DNA from: Priapulus caudatus
Lineage: Eukaryota > Priapulida > Priapulimorpha > Priapulimorphida > Priapulidae
Reading direction: 5' to 3'
Length of the DNA: 33,425 nt
NCBI RefSeq assembly: GCF_000485595.1
Contig: NW_014577105.1
Location: 592,516-625,940, forward strand
The position numbers and the translations under genes were made by a program. The notes below the pieces were generated by a model. It was not told the origin of the DNA, did no database searches, and saw nothing but the letters and a program-made list of their open reading frames with translations. Shown piece by piece: positions 11,423 through 21,685 of the stretch; position 1 is the first letter of the stretch, and each line of letters opens with the position of its first letter.

Positions 11423-11859
11423 CACAACTGAAGAGCCGGCTCAGCGTTCGCCTGGGCGTTGCTCGTTAATTTTCGCTTCACAGCTGTGCGCGGCAGCTGC
11501 TTAGCGCCTGTTTATAACACCGCAGTCGCAATGATCTTTTGGTGCGTTCGTGCGATGTGTGCCGTTTAGTGTGGCTTGTTATGCTAGGGTAAACGTTCCA
11601 CCCTGAAGTTAAATGCTTATTATTATACCTAATTTACATTAGTAGGTGGGTTACCATTAGGGCGGGCTACATTTAGTTAAGCTATTTATTATTAAAACCC
11701 GTTGAAAAAACACATGTAATAGTTGTAACACAGAATTTCAAAAGGTTATGGCTATAGTATAGTGTGGTAGTGTGCTGCTCTTAGTACATCGAAAACGGCG
11801 TCTAAAATTGTCAGAGGCATTGGGAGCGGGTAAGCGCGGCACGTTACACCTCCCGTTGC

Positions 11860-12061
11860 AAATGTTGAACACACGCGCGCACGCACGGCACGCCACGGTA
11901 GTTCACACACATACGGGCATGCGCATCGCACAATCAACACGCCGCACCACGCACACACATACCACATTTACCACACACGGGCGCGCACACACATACACGC
12001 CACGCACACGCACACGCACACGCACACACGCACGCACGCACGCACGCACGCACACACACAC

Positions 12062-12112
<51 letters not shown>

Positions 12113-12126
12113 ATACACATACATAC
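11860..12126 (+). repeat. CA/GCAC microsatellite of R2 unit 2, copy B
   Basis: CACACG and GCACGCAC repeats ending in a pure CA run at about 12067-12106, then ACATACAACTGCAGCC, the start of the unit 2 tail. Confidence 0.9.
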
Positions 12127-12472
12127 AACTGCAGCCGTCTCTCGTTGCATGGGGTTTCTCTTAAATGTTCGCCTCACAGCTGTGCGCGGCAGTGCTTGGT
12201 TGTTTATACACCGCAGCCGCAATGGCTTTGGTGTGTGCGGATTTGGCGATCTTAAAATTTGGTGCGGGTTTCCGATGAATGCCGAAGTTTCTTCGGGCAC
12301 ATAACTTTTTAGAAAATTGCCTTAAAAAGCCACTTTACCATTGAAAAATCGCGTTCTAACGTAGCGGAATGTATTCGGGACGTCCAGAAGGGGCCCCAGC
12401 TCGATTCGCGTGAGAATACGTGGCACAGTTTCGGAGGAGATACGGAAAACGACACTTCGGCTCTTTCTACTA

Positions 12473-13254
12473 TTATATAGTAGATGTATCACAATATATA
12501 TGCACTATATATATCACTATATATTATGCACATCAAAGTAAAGACGGCAATACATGATACCGAGGAGCTATGAAAGAGATGAATTAATCAGCCTTCGATT
12601 TTGATATATAGGATTTTATCTCGGATATTAGTGATATACTTATAGATTTAGATTTTAGATTATAGATTCTATATGGTATTTTAGTGATTACATAGTCAAC
12701 TTTCATCTTTATAGTAACATATCATTTTATCTCGCAGTTAGCGATATATCTCACATGTACACTTTTATTAATCTTTCATTTTATTGTTCAGTCGTTGCGA
12801 TATTGATGTGCTGCGCTTTTGATCATTTTATGTAAAAATGCGCAATATAAATAAATAAAATAATATGCTATATGTGGGGTGGGGGCGAGTCGACCCAAGA
12901 CGCGCGAAATCTCTAAAAGTTCTAAAAGCGATAACGAGACATGGAGAAAGGGGAATAGTCCTTTATACCCGCGTTACGACAACGCGCAGTTTACGTACTT
13001 ACTTAAATTGTATATTATGACCACTTTACTCATTATACGAACCGAAACCGGAGGTGTGGGAACAGAGCTCCCACCCATCGGGGACACTTGGACCCGGTGA
13101 GAGAAAGTACTGCTTGGGAACAGGAAAAAAATACTATTATAGGAGCTTGTATAAATTATTAATTACAATTTCGACAAGTCCTTGAGTTTTTTTCGATTTA
13201 ATTGTTTTCAATCGTATATAACAATCATCAATATGATTTAGTATTCGGTTTACC
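12473..13254. other. AT-rich spacer, no gene seen
   Basis: TATA-rich low-complexity sequence occupies 12471-12540. A phrase TTTTATCTCG followed by GATATTAGTGATATA recurs in altered form near 12725 and 12780, a weak degenerate repeat. 12880-13100 is more GC-balanced and open for 73 codons, but has no recognisable feature. Confidence 0.5.
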
Positions 13255-14404
13255 GAGGCCTATAGTGCGGCAGATATGTGTATAATATCAGAAGGATTGT
13301 GCATTTTGTGGTAAAAGCACCAAATTTGGTACAGACATTGCTTAATATATAATTAACAAATTTAGATATCGTGCCAAGCTCAATTTTTTCCCTGAGGCCC
13401 ACAAATAGCAAAATACAAGATGGCCACCATCCGATTCCGGAATATCTTAAAGTGATTACGTCACCGTAAATAGTAAAAAATGAAAAAAATATTTCCACTT
13501 TTTCACAAAATATAAGTAATTCTGTTCACTTTTTATGGTTAAATTGCTGCATTATACTTCTTATTTTACTATATTGTTCGATGTGAACATACACTCGTGA
13601 CGCATACATAGCCCATAGCAAGCAATTAATGTTAGGAACACTAATATCAAATCGGCCAGGTTTCTTGGATTTTTAACTAGTTGAGAAACAATCTTATCAG
13701 GTAAGAATTTGACGATACGTTTAGTCCCGTTAGTTTTTACTTTTAATGTAAAAAAATGTCAACAAAAATTTTACAAATTTTACCATAGAAAATTCGTGAC
13801 GTAGTCAATTTAAAAATGACATATCTTTGTGACAAAATGTCGTGCAAACATGAATAAAGTGTCATTGCCACTTTATTTATGTTTACACGACATTTTGTCA
13901 CAAAGATATCGCATTTTATTGGTGGCCATCTTGGATTATTGTTGCTTAGCAATATCCTACATAATTTTTGATACTTCCGTTGTGTTCATCACATGTGAAA
14001 ACCTATGTGTAGACACCAAAATCATCGCCCCAGCTTGATTCTATCAAAAGTTATTGCCGATTTCCCATTTGGCCGATTAGGCACGGCGGCCATCTTGGAT
14101 TTACACAAATAGGTGCATTTTATCAACTCGTTTGTGGTTGGAATGGATTCAGCATCATAGAAAATGACACTTTATTAATGTTTGCACGACATTTTGTCAC
14201 AAAGATATGTCATATTTAAGATATTCCGGAATCGGATGGCGGCCATCTTGTATTTTGCTATTTGTGGGCCCCAGGGAAAAAATTGAGCTTGGCACGTATC
14301 TAAATTTGTTAATTATATATTAAGCAATGTCTGTACCAAACTTGGTGCTTTTACCACAAAATTCACAATTATTTCACTTATCTGCCGCACTACTATAGGA
14401 GCCA
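13255..14404. mobile_element. Palindromic MITE with a nested insertion
   Basis: Long inverted repeat. The left arm (about 13255-13450, continuing 13814-13867) mirrors the right arm (14404-14163). Outer ends share CTATAG followed by TGCGGCAGATA, with extra bases in the right copy. The arms contain GTGGTAAAAGCACCAA, AAGCTCAATTTTTTCCC and AAATACAAGATGGCC; the phrase 'CAAGATGGC' is common in animal MITEs. A module with TTTGTGACAAAATGTCGT occurs three times: at about 13818 (+), then inverted at about 13868-13915 and 14163-14212. There is no coding frame. I could not fix the exact terminus or the target duplication, so the superfamily is left open. Confidence 0.75.
13447..13813. mobile_element. TTAA-flanked MITE, piggyBac-like (359 bp plus duplications)
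   Basis: The insert occupies 13451-13809 between two TTAA copies (13447-13450, 13810-13813). Its left end reads AGTGATTACGTCACC and the reverse complement of its right end reads ATTGACTACGTCACG, so 12 of the first 14 bases match. The opposite palindrome arm carries the uninterrupted site (rc: GGAATATCTTAAATATGACA). That shows what was there before insertion and gives the exact boundaries. TTAA duplication is the signature of piggyBac transposases. The insert is AT-rich and non-coding, so it depends on an enzyme encoded elsewhere. It shares a terminus with 20411-21368. Confidence 0.85.
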
Positions 14405-15446
14405 TAACTGAAGGCAATTCGTAGAATGTTATTCAATGGGAAACAAACTTGATAATAAGGGTTTTCTGACAGTACAGTGGGCATGCATGCATGATTAACG
14501 CATCAATGACGCGTGTACATTAAGACACGGCCGTGCACATATACGCATGCATGCACGTACACGCTATCGTGCACATACCTTAGCCCATGTGTTGGCCAAC
14601 ATTCTCTGGTGTCACCTCTGTCAGTTGGTAATAGTGCCCCTCTCTTCCCCTCTCAGTAATTATAGCTCATTTTTCTTCCCAGTATTATCATTATACTGTT
14701 AAATCAATATATATTCAATATACAAGTTTAAAATACTGACTTGAATTCATGATTGTTAATCTAGTATATATTAGCTAAAAGAAAACTCCCCGTATTGACG
14801 CATCTTCAATTATATCACGGCAGTTAATAGGAAACCGTGATTCACGCTGCGGGTTTTCGTGTCACGACCGATTTATCTAGAACGCATTACTTGCGTATCG
14901 CGAGCTATTTCCTTACACGGAACTCGCGTGTGGAATGTAGGCGCATACCAGGCATATCACTGTTCGGCACACGATGCACCTCTTCATGTCGAGCATGATA
15001 TAACTCAAAAAGCAGACGGCAGCCGAATGCACTCCGTTGTCTCATATACAATACTCTACCTCAGCGCCCATTAACTGCCGCAATAGTTCCGGTAAATGGT
15101 TCCGGTTCCGACGAGTTTCTAAATGACTTTTGATCAATTAAGTTTTACGAACGACTTATCATACTCGCACCGAGAGAGCTTCTTAACTACGATGAATGTG
15201 GTTTGATATAAATGCCTGGAAATTTTTTGCGAAGCTTGATAACTGCTCACCTAGCTGCATGTTATCGATGGGATCTTGACGCACGCACGCTTCGATTAAA
15301 GCACAGGTGTGGCGCTATCAGATGCTGCACCGCCTTATCTCGCAAATAACTCACTATACTCGGAATAGCATATCGATTCCGTTTTCAGAATTATAACATT
15401 TTTAGCGATAGACCCGTGATTATTTATTAAATAACGGAAACACCCG
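14405..15446. other. Spacer between MITE and R1 copy C, no gene seen
   Basis: Ordinary complexity with a patch of alternating GCATGCATGC/CACGTACACG at about 14480-14575. An open stretch of 71 codons at 14859-15074 has no motif and I regard it as chance. Confidence 0.5.
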
Positions 15447-15499
15447 CATGCATGCACACACAAACACACACGCACTCACGCATGCACGCACGCACGCAC
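15447..15499 (+). repeat. CA/GCAC microsatellite at the 5' edge of R1 copy C
   Basis: GCATGCATGCACACACAAAC, then CACGCACGCACGCACA runs straight into AGCTCAAGCAACTATAAGC. R1 copy C therefore lacks the first ~35 bp of the module and the hAT-linked head. The microsatellite probably marks the truncation point. Confidence 0.8.
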
Positions 15500-15682
15500 A
15501 GCTCAAGCAACTATAAGCTCATAGTTATTAGATACATTCCATTAAATCTCTTACTGTGTGTGTATATACTCATGTAAATAATCACCGATTTTTTTACACT
15601 AGGTTCGGTCATCTGCGTCTCCAAAAATAATAGCATTAACATTTGCCGGTGATGCATTCAAACCACGCACTGAGAGCACGGG

Positions 15683-15690
15683 TATATAAG
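15683..15690 (+). promoter_or_regulatory. TATA-box-like TATATAAG in R1 copy C
   Basis: GGTATATAAGC is conserved in the three copies and lies 67 bases before the ATG at 15750. About 28-32 bases downstream is TTGCAGCG, not a strong initiator. Promoter function is inferred. Confidence 0.35.
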
Positions 15691-15749
15691 CAACTTCTTA
15701 TTACAAAAATTTGCAGCGTAACTTTAAAAAAATTCGAGACAACCTATTT

Positions 15750-16019
15750 ATGATTGACTCTTCCTGGGCCGAATCACGAAACCTGCTGCAAAGAACTAGT
15801 GGACGATTTAATTCAATCACGATTACAAAATTTCCTTACCATTTTATTGTTGTTTTTTTAACGATTTTTCGCCTCGAATCGAGTCGCCGATCGTGCAGCG
15901 GACGTCATTTTCTAAAACGTTCTTTGCAAACCTTGTTAAACCTCCCGCGAGATTGCGCGAATTTTTCTCTATTGCCCAACAACTGTGGCCAAAGGATATA
16001 TGCTGTTAAAGCAAATTAA
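15750..16019 (+). CDS. Small open frame inside R1 (89 aa), unknown
   Basis: The frame runs from ATG at 15750 to TAA. The product starts MIDSSWAESRNLLQRTSGRF, has a hydrophobic stretch around residues 29-41 (FPYHFIVVFLTIF), then a basic region (RLESSRRS, GRHFLKRS). It resembles no family I know, and a membrane role would be guesswork. Support: the same frame is largely readable in copy B (7490-7805, with shifts) and at the start of copy A (MIDSSSGESRNLLQRTSGR, then a shift), and a TATA-like box precedes it in all copies. Against it: near-identical DNA copies would share any chance frame, and the indels in A and B are not selected against. No splice sites were evaluated. Confidence 0.25.
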   Translation: MIDSSWAESRNLLQRTSGRFNSITITKFPYHFIVVFLTIFRLESSRRSCSGRHFLKRSLQTLLNLPRDCANFSLLPNNCGQRIYAVKAN

Positions 16020-16669
16020 ATGTAATTTTCTGAAACCGAAAAAGATTCGGACCAAGATGAATAAGATAGTGCGAGCATACAGCGGTCTCTAACTGCCGGC
16101 GTTTGCCCGTCACTCCCTCTCCATGATTAGCGCGCTAATTCACTAACTATGCAGTAAAGCGATGAACTAAATGTGGATGCCGATATGTTTGCCAAGCGGC
16201 GAGAGTCGTGGAGGAGTCTGCAAGGGATGTCATAATCACGTACGATGCCGATCATCCTGGCGTTACATATAGCCCCGTAAACCAGGCGTGCAGCGCAGCT
16301 AGCGGGCAGGTATATATACCTGCGTACGCTGATGCTTCTAGCAGCGGGAATTAGCTTCTGCCAGCCAGCGGCGAGTGCGGGTGATTAACGAGCGATTACA
16401 CCTGTTTCGCTAGTTTGCAGTCCGAGGCTGAATAATTTTGCAACGACCTTCTCTAGTAACGATCGTCTGATTTCCGATTCTATATTTACATCTATATATT
16501 TAGCAACATTCCGCTGGTGCATGCACGCACACGCTCGCGCGTATGAACGAACGCACGCACGTACACGTACAAAAATACGCATACACACGTATGCACATTC
16601 ATTCACTCGTGCACGTATTCGCACAGCGCATACGCGCGCGCGAACATGCACAAGAACGAACAAACAACC

Positions 16670-17653
16670 TACGAAAGCCCAGAAGGCTCATGCGAAATGC
16701 GAAATGCGAGATGCGAAATGCGAAATGCGAAACGAGATTGCGATGCAAATGAAGTTTTCCGGCATGCGAAATGCGAAATGCGAGATGTGAAATGTAAACT
16801 GCGACTTTACGTACAGCGAATCAGCACTTAGCTTTCATCATGTTTACAATGTGGCCAAAGAAATACCGTTTGACATTCAATGCTTGGGTCCTTGAGGCAA
16901 ATAAGGGGCGTTCATAGTGGTAAACAAACTACGTCTTTTGGCGCATACGCAGTTTCTGCGTTACACCAGTCTAAATATATTATTCATGACCTGGGGGTCA
17001 TCGCACGAAAACGAGGCCTAGCTAGGCAATTTTGCTAAACAATGGCTGCTCAGGCAGGCACGCACAGAGAGGGTACACGCACGTACACGCGGGTGACACG
17101 TACGTACACGCAGATACACGCACGTACACGCGAGAACACGGAGATACACGCACCGTACACGCGTACACACACGTCCACACGGTACACGCACGTACACGCA
17201 CGTACACGCGGATACACGCACGTACACGCGGGTACAACGCACGTACACGCGGGGTACACGCAGCTACACGCACGTACACCGCGGATACACGCACGTACAC
17301 GCGCGATACACGCACGTACGGCGTGTACCTGCGGTTACCCGCGTGTACGTGCGTGTATCTGCGTGTACCCGCTATACTGTGCGTGTACGTGCGTGTACCT
17401 GCGTGTACCCGCGTCTACGTGCGTGTACCTGCCGTGTACGTGCGTGTATCCGCGTGTATCCGGACCCAAGCATTGAATGTCAAACGGTATTTCATCGGTC
17501 ACATGGTAAACATGATGAAAGACTAAGTGCCTGATTCGCTGTACATAAAATCGCATTTCGCATTCGCATTTCGCATCTCGCATTTCGAATCTCGCATTTT
17601 CGCATCTCGCATTTCGCATTTCGCATTTCGCATGAGCCTTCTGGCCTTTCGTA
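16670..17653. repeat. Long satellite palindrome, R1 copy C
   Basis: Outer arms start TACGAAAGCCC (16670) and end CCTTTCGTA (17653). Heptamer satellite lies at 16690-16795, interrupted by a non-repeat GAGATTGCGATGCAAATGAA segment (about 16733-16762), and is mirrored at 17551-17634. The decamer satellite runs forward about 17072-17318 and inverted to about 17462, turning over at CGTACGGCG. As in copy A, about 140 bp (16905-17050) is present only on the left. Confidence 0.85.
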
Positions 17654-18884
17654 AACAACGCCGCCCGCCTGCCTGCACGCACATACGAGCACGCGCACAT
17701 ACGCATGCAGAGATAGAAAAGGAAAATGAGTAGGAGATGTTAAAGAAAGTTAAAGCCGAAAAAATCTCTCAGAAAGTCTCTTGAATCGATCACTGATGAC
17801 TATTAGTCTAATACTACGTGCTTAAGCATACTAACCAGTACGAGTAGTTTTTCTCGGATCTCACTCGGAGCAACTCGATGCGATTCCAGGTTTTAGCGTT
17901 GCACTTCTCCTAACAGTCCACCAAGCTGCTTGTGCGCGTGGAATTCATTCCCCTAATTAGTGGGTATCGATGATTTCACCTATTGTGTTACATCCAGCAC
18001 ATCTATTGTGAGTGCAACGTGTTAGCTAGCCCTCGCGCTGAACGGCGTATAGATTGACCACGCGACATAATACTCGCTCCACACTCGCTCCAAATTCGTT
18101 TTTGTCGAGAATGGCTGTAAACGATATGGCCGTTGCGACTCAAATCTATAAGAATATTTAATTACAGGCGGGTACGTAACAAACTAACAAGCAGGTACAG
18201 GCTTCTCAGGTATGTCATAGTTGGTAAATTAAAAAATAAAAACACATGGAAGGATCCTCCGGAGGTAATTCGCATAAGTGTTGGAAGGAGGTCTAATTAT
18301 TGGGAACAACTTTCTCCGCGAAAATCGTGTTGGGTACGAAACATTTCATTGAATGGCATTGAAATGCATCTAACACTAACTAACATTTGTAATAATTGGC
18401 CTTAATACCGTCTCTAAACACACATATGCTATTATTTTATTTATATATATATATATTATACTAGCTATTACCCGTCCTCCAGACGGGGTTGAGTGGGGTC
18501 TTGATTTGAGGATGGCGTTTAATCATTTATCTCTCACTTTTAGTGAGGATGTATTTACAGTAAACGAAAAATACTGATATTTAGACTCGAGTCATATATC
18601 AATATTTGTTTAAAAAATATTGCTATCTAAATATTATATAAAATCTGAAATTTTACCTTTAAAATTACATACAATTTTCCCAAAAAAAAGGGAATGGGAT
18701 GTTCATAGTACAATTCCAGCTTATTTAGATATTATTTTGAAAATATAATTCTGGTTTGAAGCATCATTAATAAGAAAATTCTTTAAAAAAAAGCAAACTG
18801 CATTGAGTAGTTTGCAGCATCCATTTTCTCGAAAAGTCAGTGGACGGGCGGGGGGCAGGGTTACACCCCCGTTGTCAATATTTG

Positions 18885-19666
18885 CACACACGCGCGCCAC
18901 ACCACATCACACACACGCGCGCGCACGCACGCAGCACACGCGCATTCACACACACACGGGGCGCGCACACACATACACGCACACGCACACACACGCATAC
19001 ATCATACACACATACATACATACATACATACATACATACATACATACATACATACATACATACATACATACATACATACATAATACATACATACATATAC
19101 ATACATACATACATACATACATACATACATACATACATACATCATACATCATACATACATACATACATACATACATACATACATACATACATACATACAT
19201 ACAACATACATACATACATACATACATACATACATACATACATACATTACATACAACATACAACATACATACATACATACATACATACATACATACATAC
19301 ATACATACATACATACATACATACATACATACATACATACTATACATACATACATACATACATTACATACAATACTACATACATACATACATACATACAT
19401 ACATACATACATACATACATACATACATTACATACATACATACATACATAACATAACATAACATAGCATACATACATACATACATACATGCATATCATAC
19501 ATACACACACGGCGCACACGCACTCACGCCCACACGCACCGCACACACGCACGCACACCACGCATCATACGCCACACACACACACACAACACACCACACA
19601 CACTCACACACACACACAGCACACACAACACCACACACACACAACACACACATTAACACATACACA
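18885..19666 (+). repeat. CA then (CATA)n microsatellite of R2 unit 1, copy C
   Basis: About 120 bp CA/CG-rich, then about 490 bp of CATA with long pure runs, then CA/CAC-rich DNA to 19666. Open frames through it in all phases are only repeat translation. Confidence 0.95.
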
Positions 19667-20097
19667 CAACTGAAGCCGGCTCACGGTTCGCCGCGGTTTG
19701 TCTTTTAAATTTTTATCGCTCACAGCTTGTGCCAGCATGTGCTGGTGTTCTATACACCGCCAGTCGCAATTCTTTGGTGCGTTGTGCGTGCTGTGCGTTA
19801 GTGTGGCTTGGTTATGCTAGTTGAACGCTTCCACCTAATTAAATGGCTTGATTATTATACCTAATTTACATTAAGTAGGGGGTTACATTAGGGGGTCTGA
19901 CATTTTAGTATAGCTATATTATATTAAAACCCCGTGAGAAAACACATTAATAGTTTAACACGAATTTGCAAAGTTATGGTATATATAGTGTGGTGTGTGC
20001 TCTTAGACAATCGAAACGTGGCGTCTAGAAATTGTCAGAGCATTGGGAGCCGGGTACGCTAGGCACTGTTATCACCTCCCGTTGGTCCAGGAATGTT

Positions 20098-20373
20098 TGC
20101 ACACCGATTACGCGCGCACGCCACGCACGCACCGTATTCATCCACACATCGGCAGGCGCACGCACAATCACACACGCGCACCCACGCATCACACATACCA
20201 ATTTACACACACACGGGCGCGCGCACATCACAAGACCGCCACACGCACAGCACACACACGCACGCACGCACGCACGCACGCACGCAGCGCACGCCACGCA
20301 CGCACGGCACACAGCACACACGCACACACAACACACACATCACACACACACACACACACATACACATACATAC
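20098..20373 (+). repeat. CA/GCAC microsatellite of R2 unit 2, copy C
   Basis: CACGCACGCACGCACG blocks and a CA run, ending ACATACATACAAACTGCAGCC, as in copy B. Confidence 0.9.
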
Positions 20374-20406
20374 AAACTGCAGCCCGTCTCTGCATTGGGT
20401 TTCCTC

Positions 20407-21372
20407 TTAAAGTCGTGCTTACGTCCCACCGGAATTCCTCCAGAAATTAATTTAAAAAAATATAGTTGAAACCTTATTTTGTAATTGTTTTTGCCTCAAA
20501 AGTTCAGTACTATACGTGATAAGATATTATCCTCAACTCTCACGCTGATAAGAAATGTTGTTACGTTGGGTTAAATTTTGCAAAAAATCTTGACGAATTT
20601 GAATGTAGTGTTGTCTAACACTATGTACATGATTAAGCGGGCGTCTGCTCTGTGCCTGTACTGGTTGAGCTGTGGACGGATTGTCATCCGCTGACTTTGC
20701 TGTTATGTGCAATCAAAGTAGTGCCAAAACACGTTTCTGTGTTGATTTGTGTTGGCCTTAACTTGGCCTACATAGAATATAACAATATAGGAAATATAAG
20801 AAATATATTGTTCATCGCTGTGATTATGCTTCGAAAAATTCTTATTAAAACTGGCGCAAATGCGTATGTTAGTTTTTTTTAAATTTCTGCCAAACAAAAA
20901 TGTTGTGCACATTCCCCTTCACGATAGACATCAGAGGCCTATTGATCAACTAAACGGATAAACAATGGTCGGCCAGACTAGTGCCCATCGGAATAGAGAA
21001 ACGAAGGAGAAAAAAACAGAAAGACGATTATCATGCAGAAACTTCGTTATAAGGTTTACGAGCAATTTCCATGGGCATGCCACGAATAATTTTGCCAATG
21101 CCTCGTTTACGCAGAGTGTTTGCTATATCGGCTAGCTGCGTTCTGGGCGCACGCTAATATTTCAAAATAATGGGCGGTTGTTGTTGTTATCGAAAGTTTG
21201 GTTACATCGAATGCAACCGCAAATTAGGAGTATAAAGAAGGATATAAGCATGAAAAGTAAACAGAAACGCTAAAATTGTACTTGTAATAACATTATTATA
21301 TTTGCGTACAAATTAACACACAAAATACTACTTGCTGAGTGCCTCGAAAATTCGTGACGTAGACAGCTTTAA
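20407..21372. mobile_element. TTAA-flanked element, piggyBac-like MITE (958 bp plus duplications)
   Basis: The insert at 20411-21368 splits R2 copy C between TTAA at 20407-20410 and TTAA at 21369-21372. Copy B reads straight through (CTC-TTAA-ATGTTCGCC at 12158-12173), so the boundaries are exact. The reverse complement of the right end contains CTACGTCACGAATTTTC, identical to the right terminus of the insert at 13451-13809. The left end AGTCGTGCTTACGTC aligns to it with small gaps. An open stretch of 76 codons (20652-20882) has no known motif. It is non-autonomous, and insertion came after the R2 copies separated. Confidence 0.85.
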
Positions 21373-21685
21373 ATGTTGTCGCCCACAGCTGTGCCGCGGC
21401 AGTGCTTGGTGTTTATACCGCAGCCCAATGGCTTGGTCGTGTGCGATTGGCCCGAGCTTAAAGATTGGTGCGGATGTTTCCGATGAATGCCCGAAGTTCT
21501 GCTCGGCGCACATAACTTTTAGAAAACTGCCTTAAAAGCCACTTTACATTGAAAAATTCGCGTCTAAACGTAGCGGAATGTATCGGAACGTCCAGAGGGG
21601 CCCCAGCTCGATTCGCGTGCAGAATACGTAGGCACAGTTTCGGAGGAGATACGTCGAAACGACACTTGCGCGCTCTTCTTACTAT
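21369..21685 (+). repeat. R2 composite repeat, copy C, remainder
   Basis: Matches 12161-12472: CACAGCTGTG, CCGATGAATGCC, AAAAGCCACTTTAC, GTCCAGAGGGGCCCCAGCTC, CGGAGGAGATACG. The match stops at CTTCTTACTATGA, where copy B goes into TATA-rich DNA. The 144-codon frame through this point (21549-21983) runs from repeat into microsatellite into spacer and is taken as chance. Confidence 0.8.

Larger units (their letters stand above)
10191..12472 (+). repeat. R2 composite repeat, copy B
   Basis: It starts immediately after the R1 end (GGTTGCAGTGGCGG) and matches 18489-20410 plus 21369-21685. The AT-rich first 350 bp is followed by two diverged tandem units. Each has a head (GTCAG..., TTACACC or TAACCCC, CCGTTG, TTGCACACACGCGC), a long CA/CATA microsatellite and a tail (CAACTG, AGCC, then CAGCTGTGCGCGGCAG and TTTATA.CACCGCAG). 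Unit 1 spans about 10545-11770; unit 2 spans 11780-12472. The unbroken TTCTC-TTAA-ATGTTCG at 12156-12169 is the empty target of the insertion seen in copy C. There is no coding frame outside the microsatellites. Confidence 0.8.
15500..18488 (+). repeat. R1 composite repeat, copy C
   Basis: Third copy, close to A in base-level detail and cleaner than B. It includes the best version of the small open frame, a perfect 18-bp palindrome GCAGGTATATATACCTGC at 16306-16323, and the palindromic satellite core. It also has about 70 bp at about 17655-17725 (CAACGCCGCCCGCC to AAAAGGAAAATG) that A and B lack. It ends at CCTCCAGACGGGG and continues into R2. Confidence 0.85.
18489..20410 (+). repeat. R2 composite repeat, copy C, first part
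   Basis: Collinear with 10191-12164: AT-rich start, unit 1 head at about 18832 (GTCAGTGGACGGGCGG), unit 1 microsatellite, unit 1 tail from CAACTGAAGCCGGC at about 19667, unit 2 head at about 20035 and unit 2 tail start at about 20374. It is interrupted at TTAA 20407-20410 by a 958-bp insertion; the remaining R2 resumes at 21369. Confidence 0.85.

Noticed and set aside
18803-19456. Open frames of more than 200 codons in several phases (T/Y/I/H repeats)
   Set aside because: They are pure translation of (CATA)n; every phase is open and there is no other sequence content.
15500-21685. R1 plus R2 as an LTR retrotransposon
   Set aside because: No terminal direct repeats, primer-binding site or gag/pol-like frame seen.
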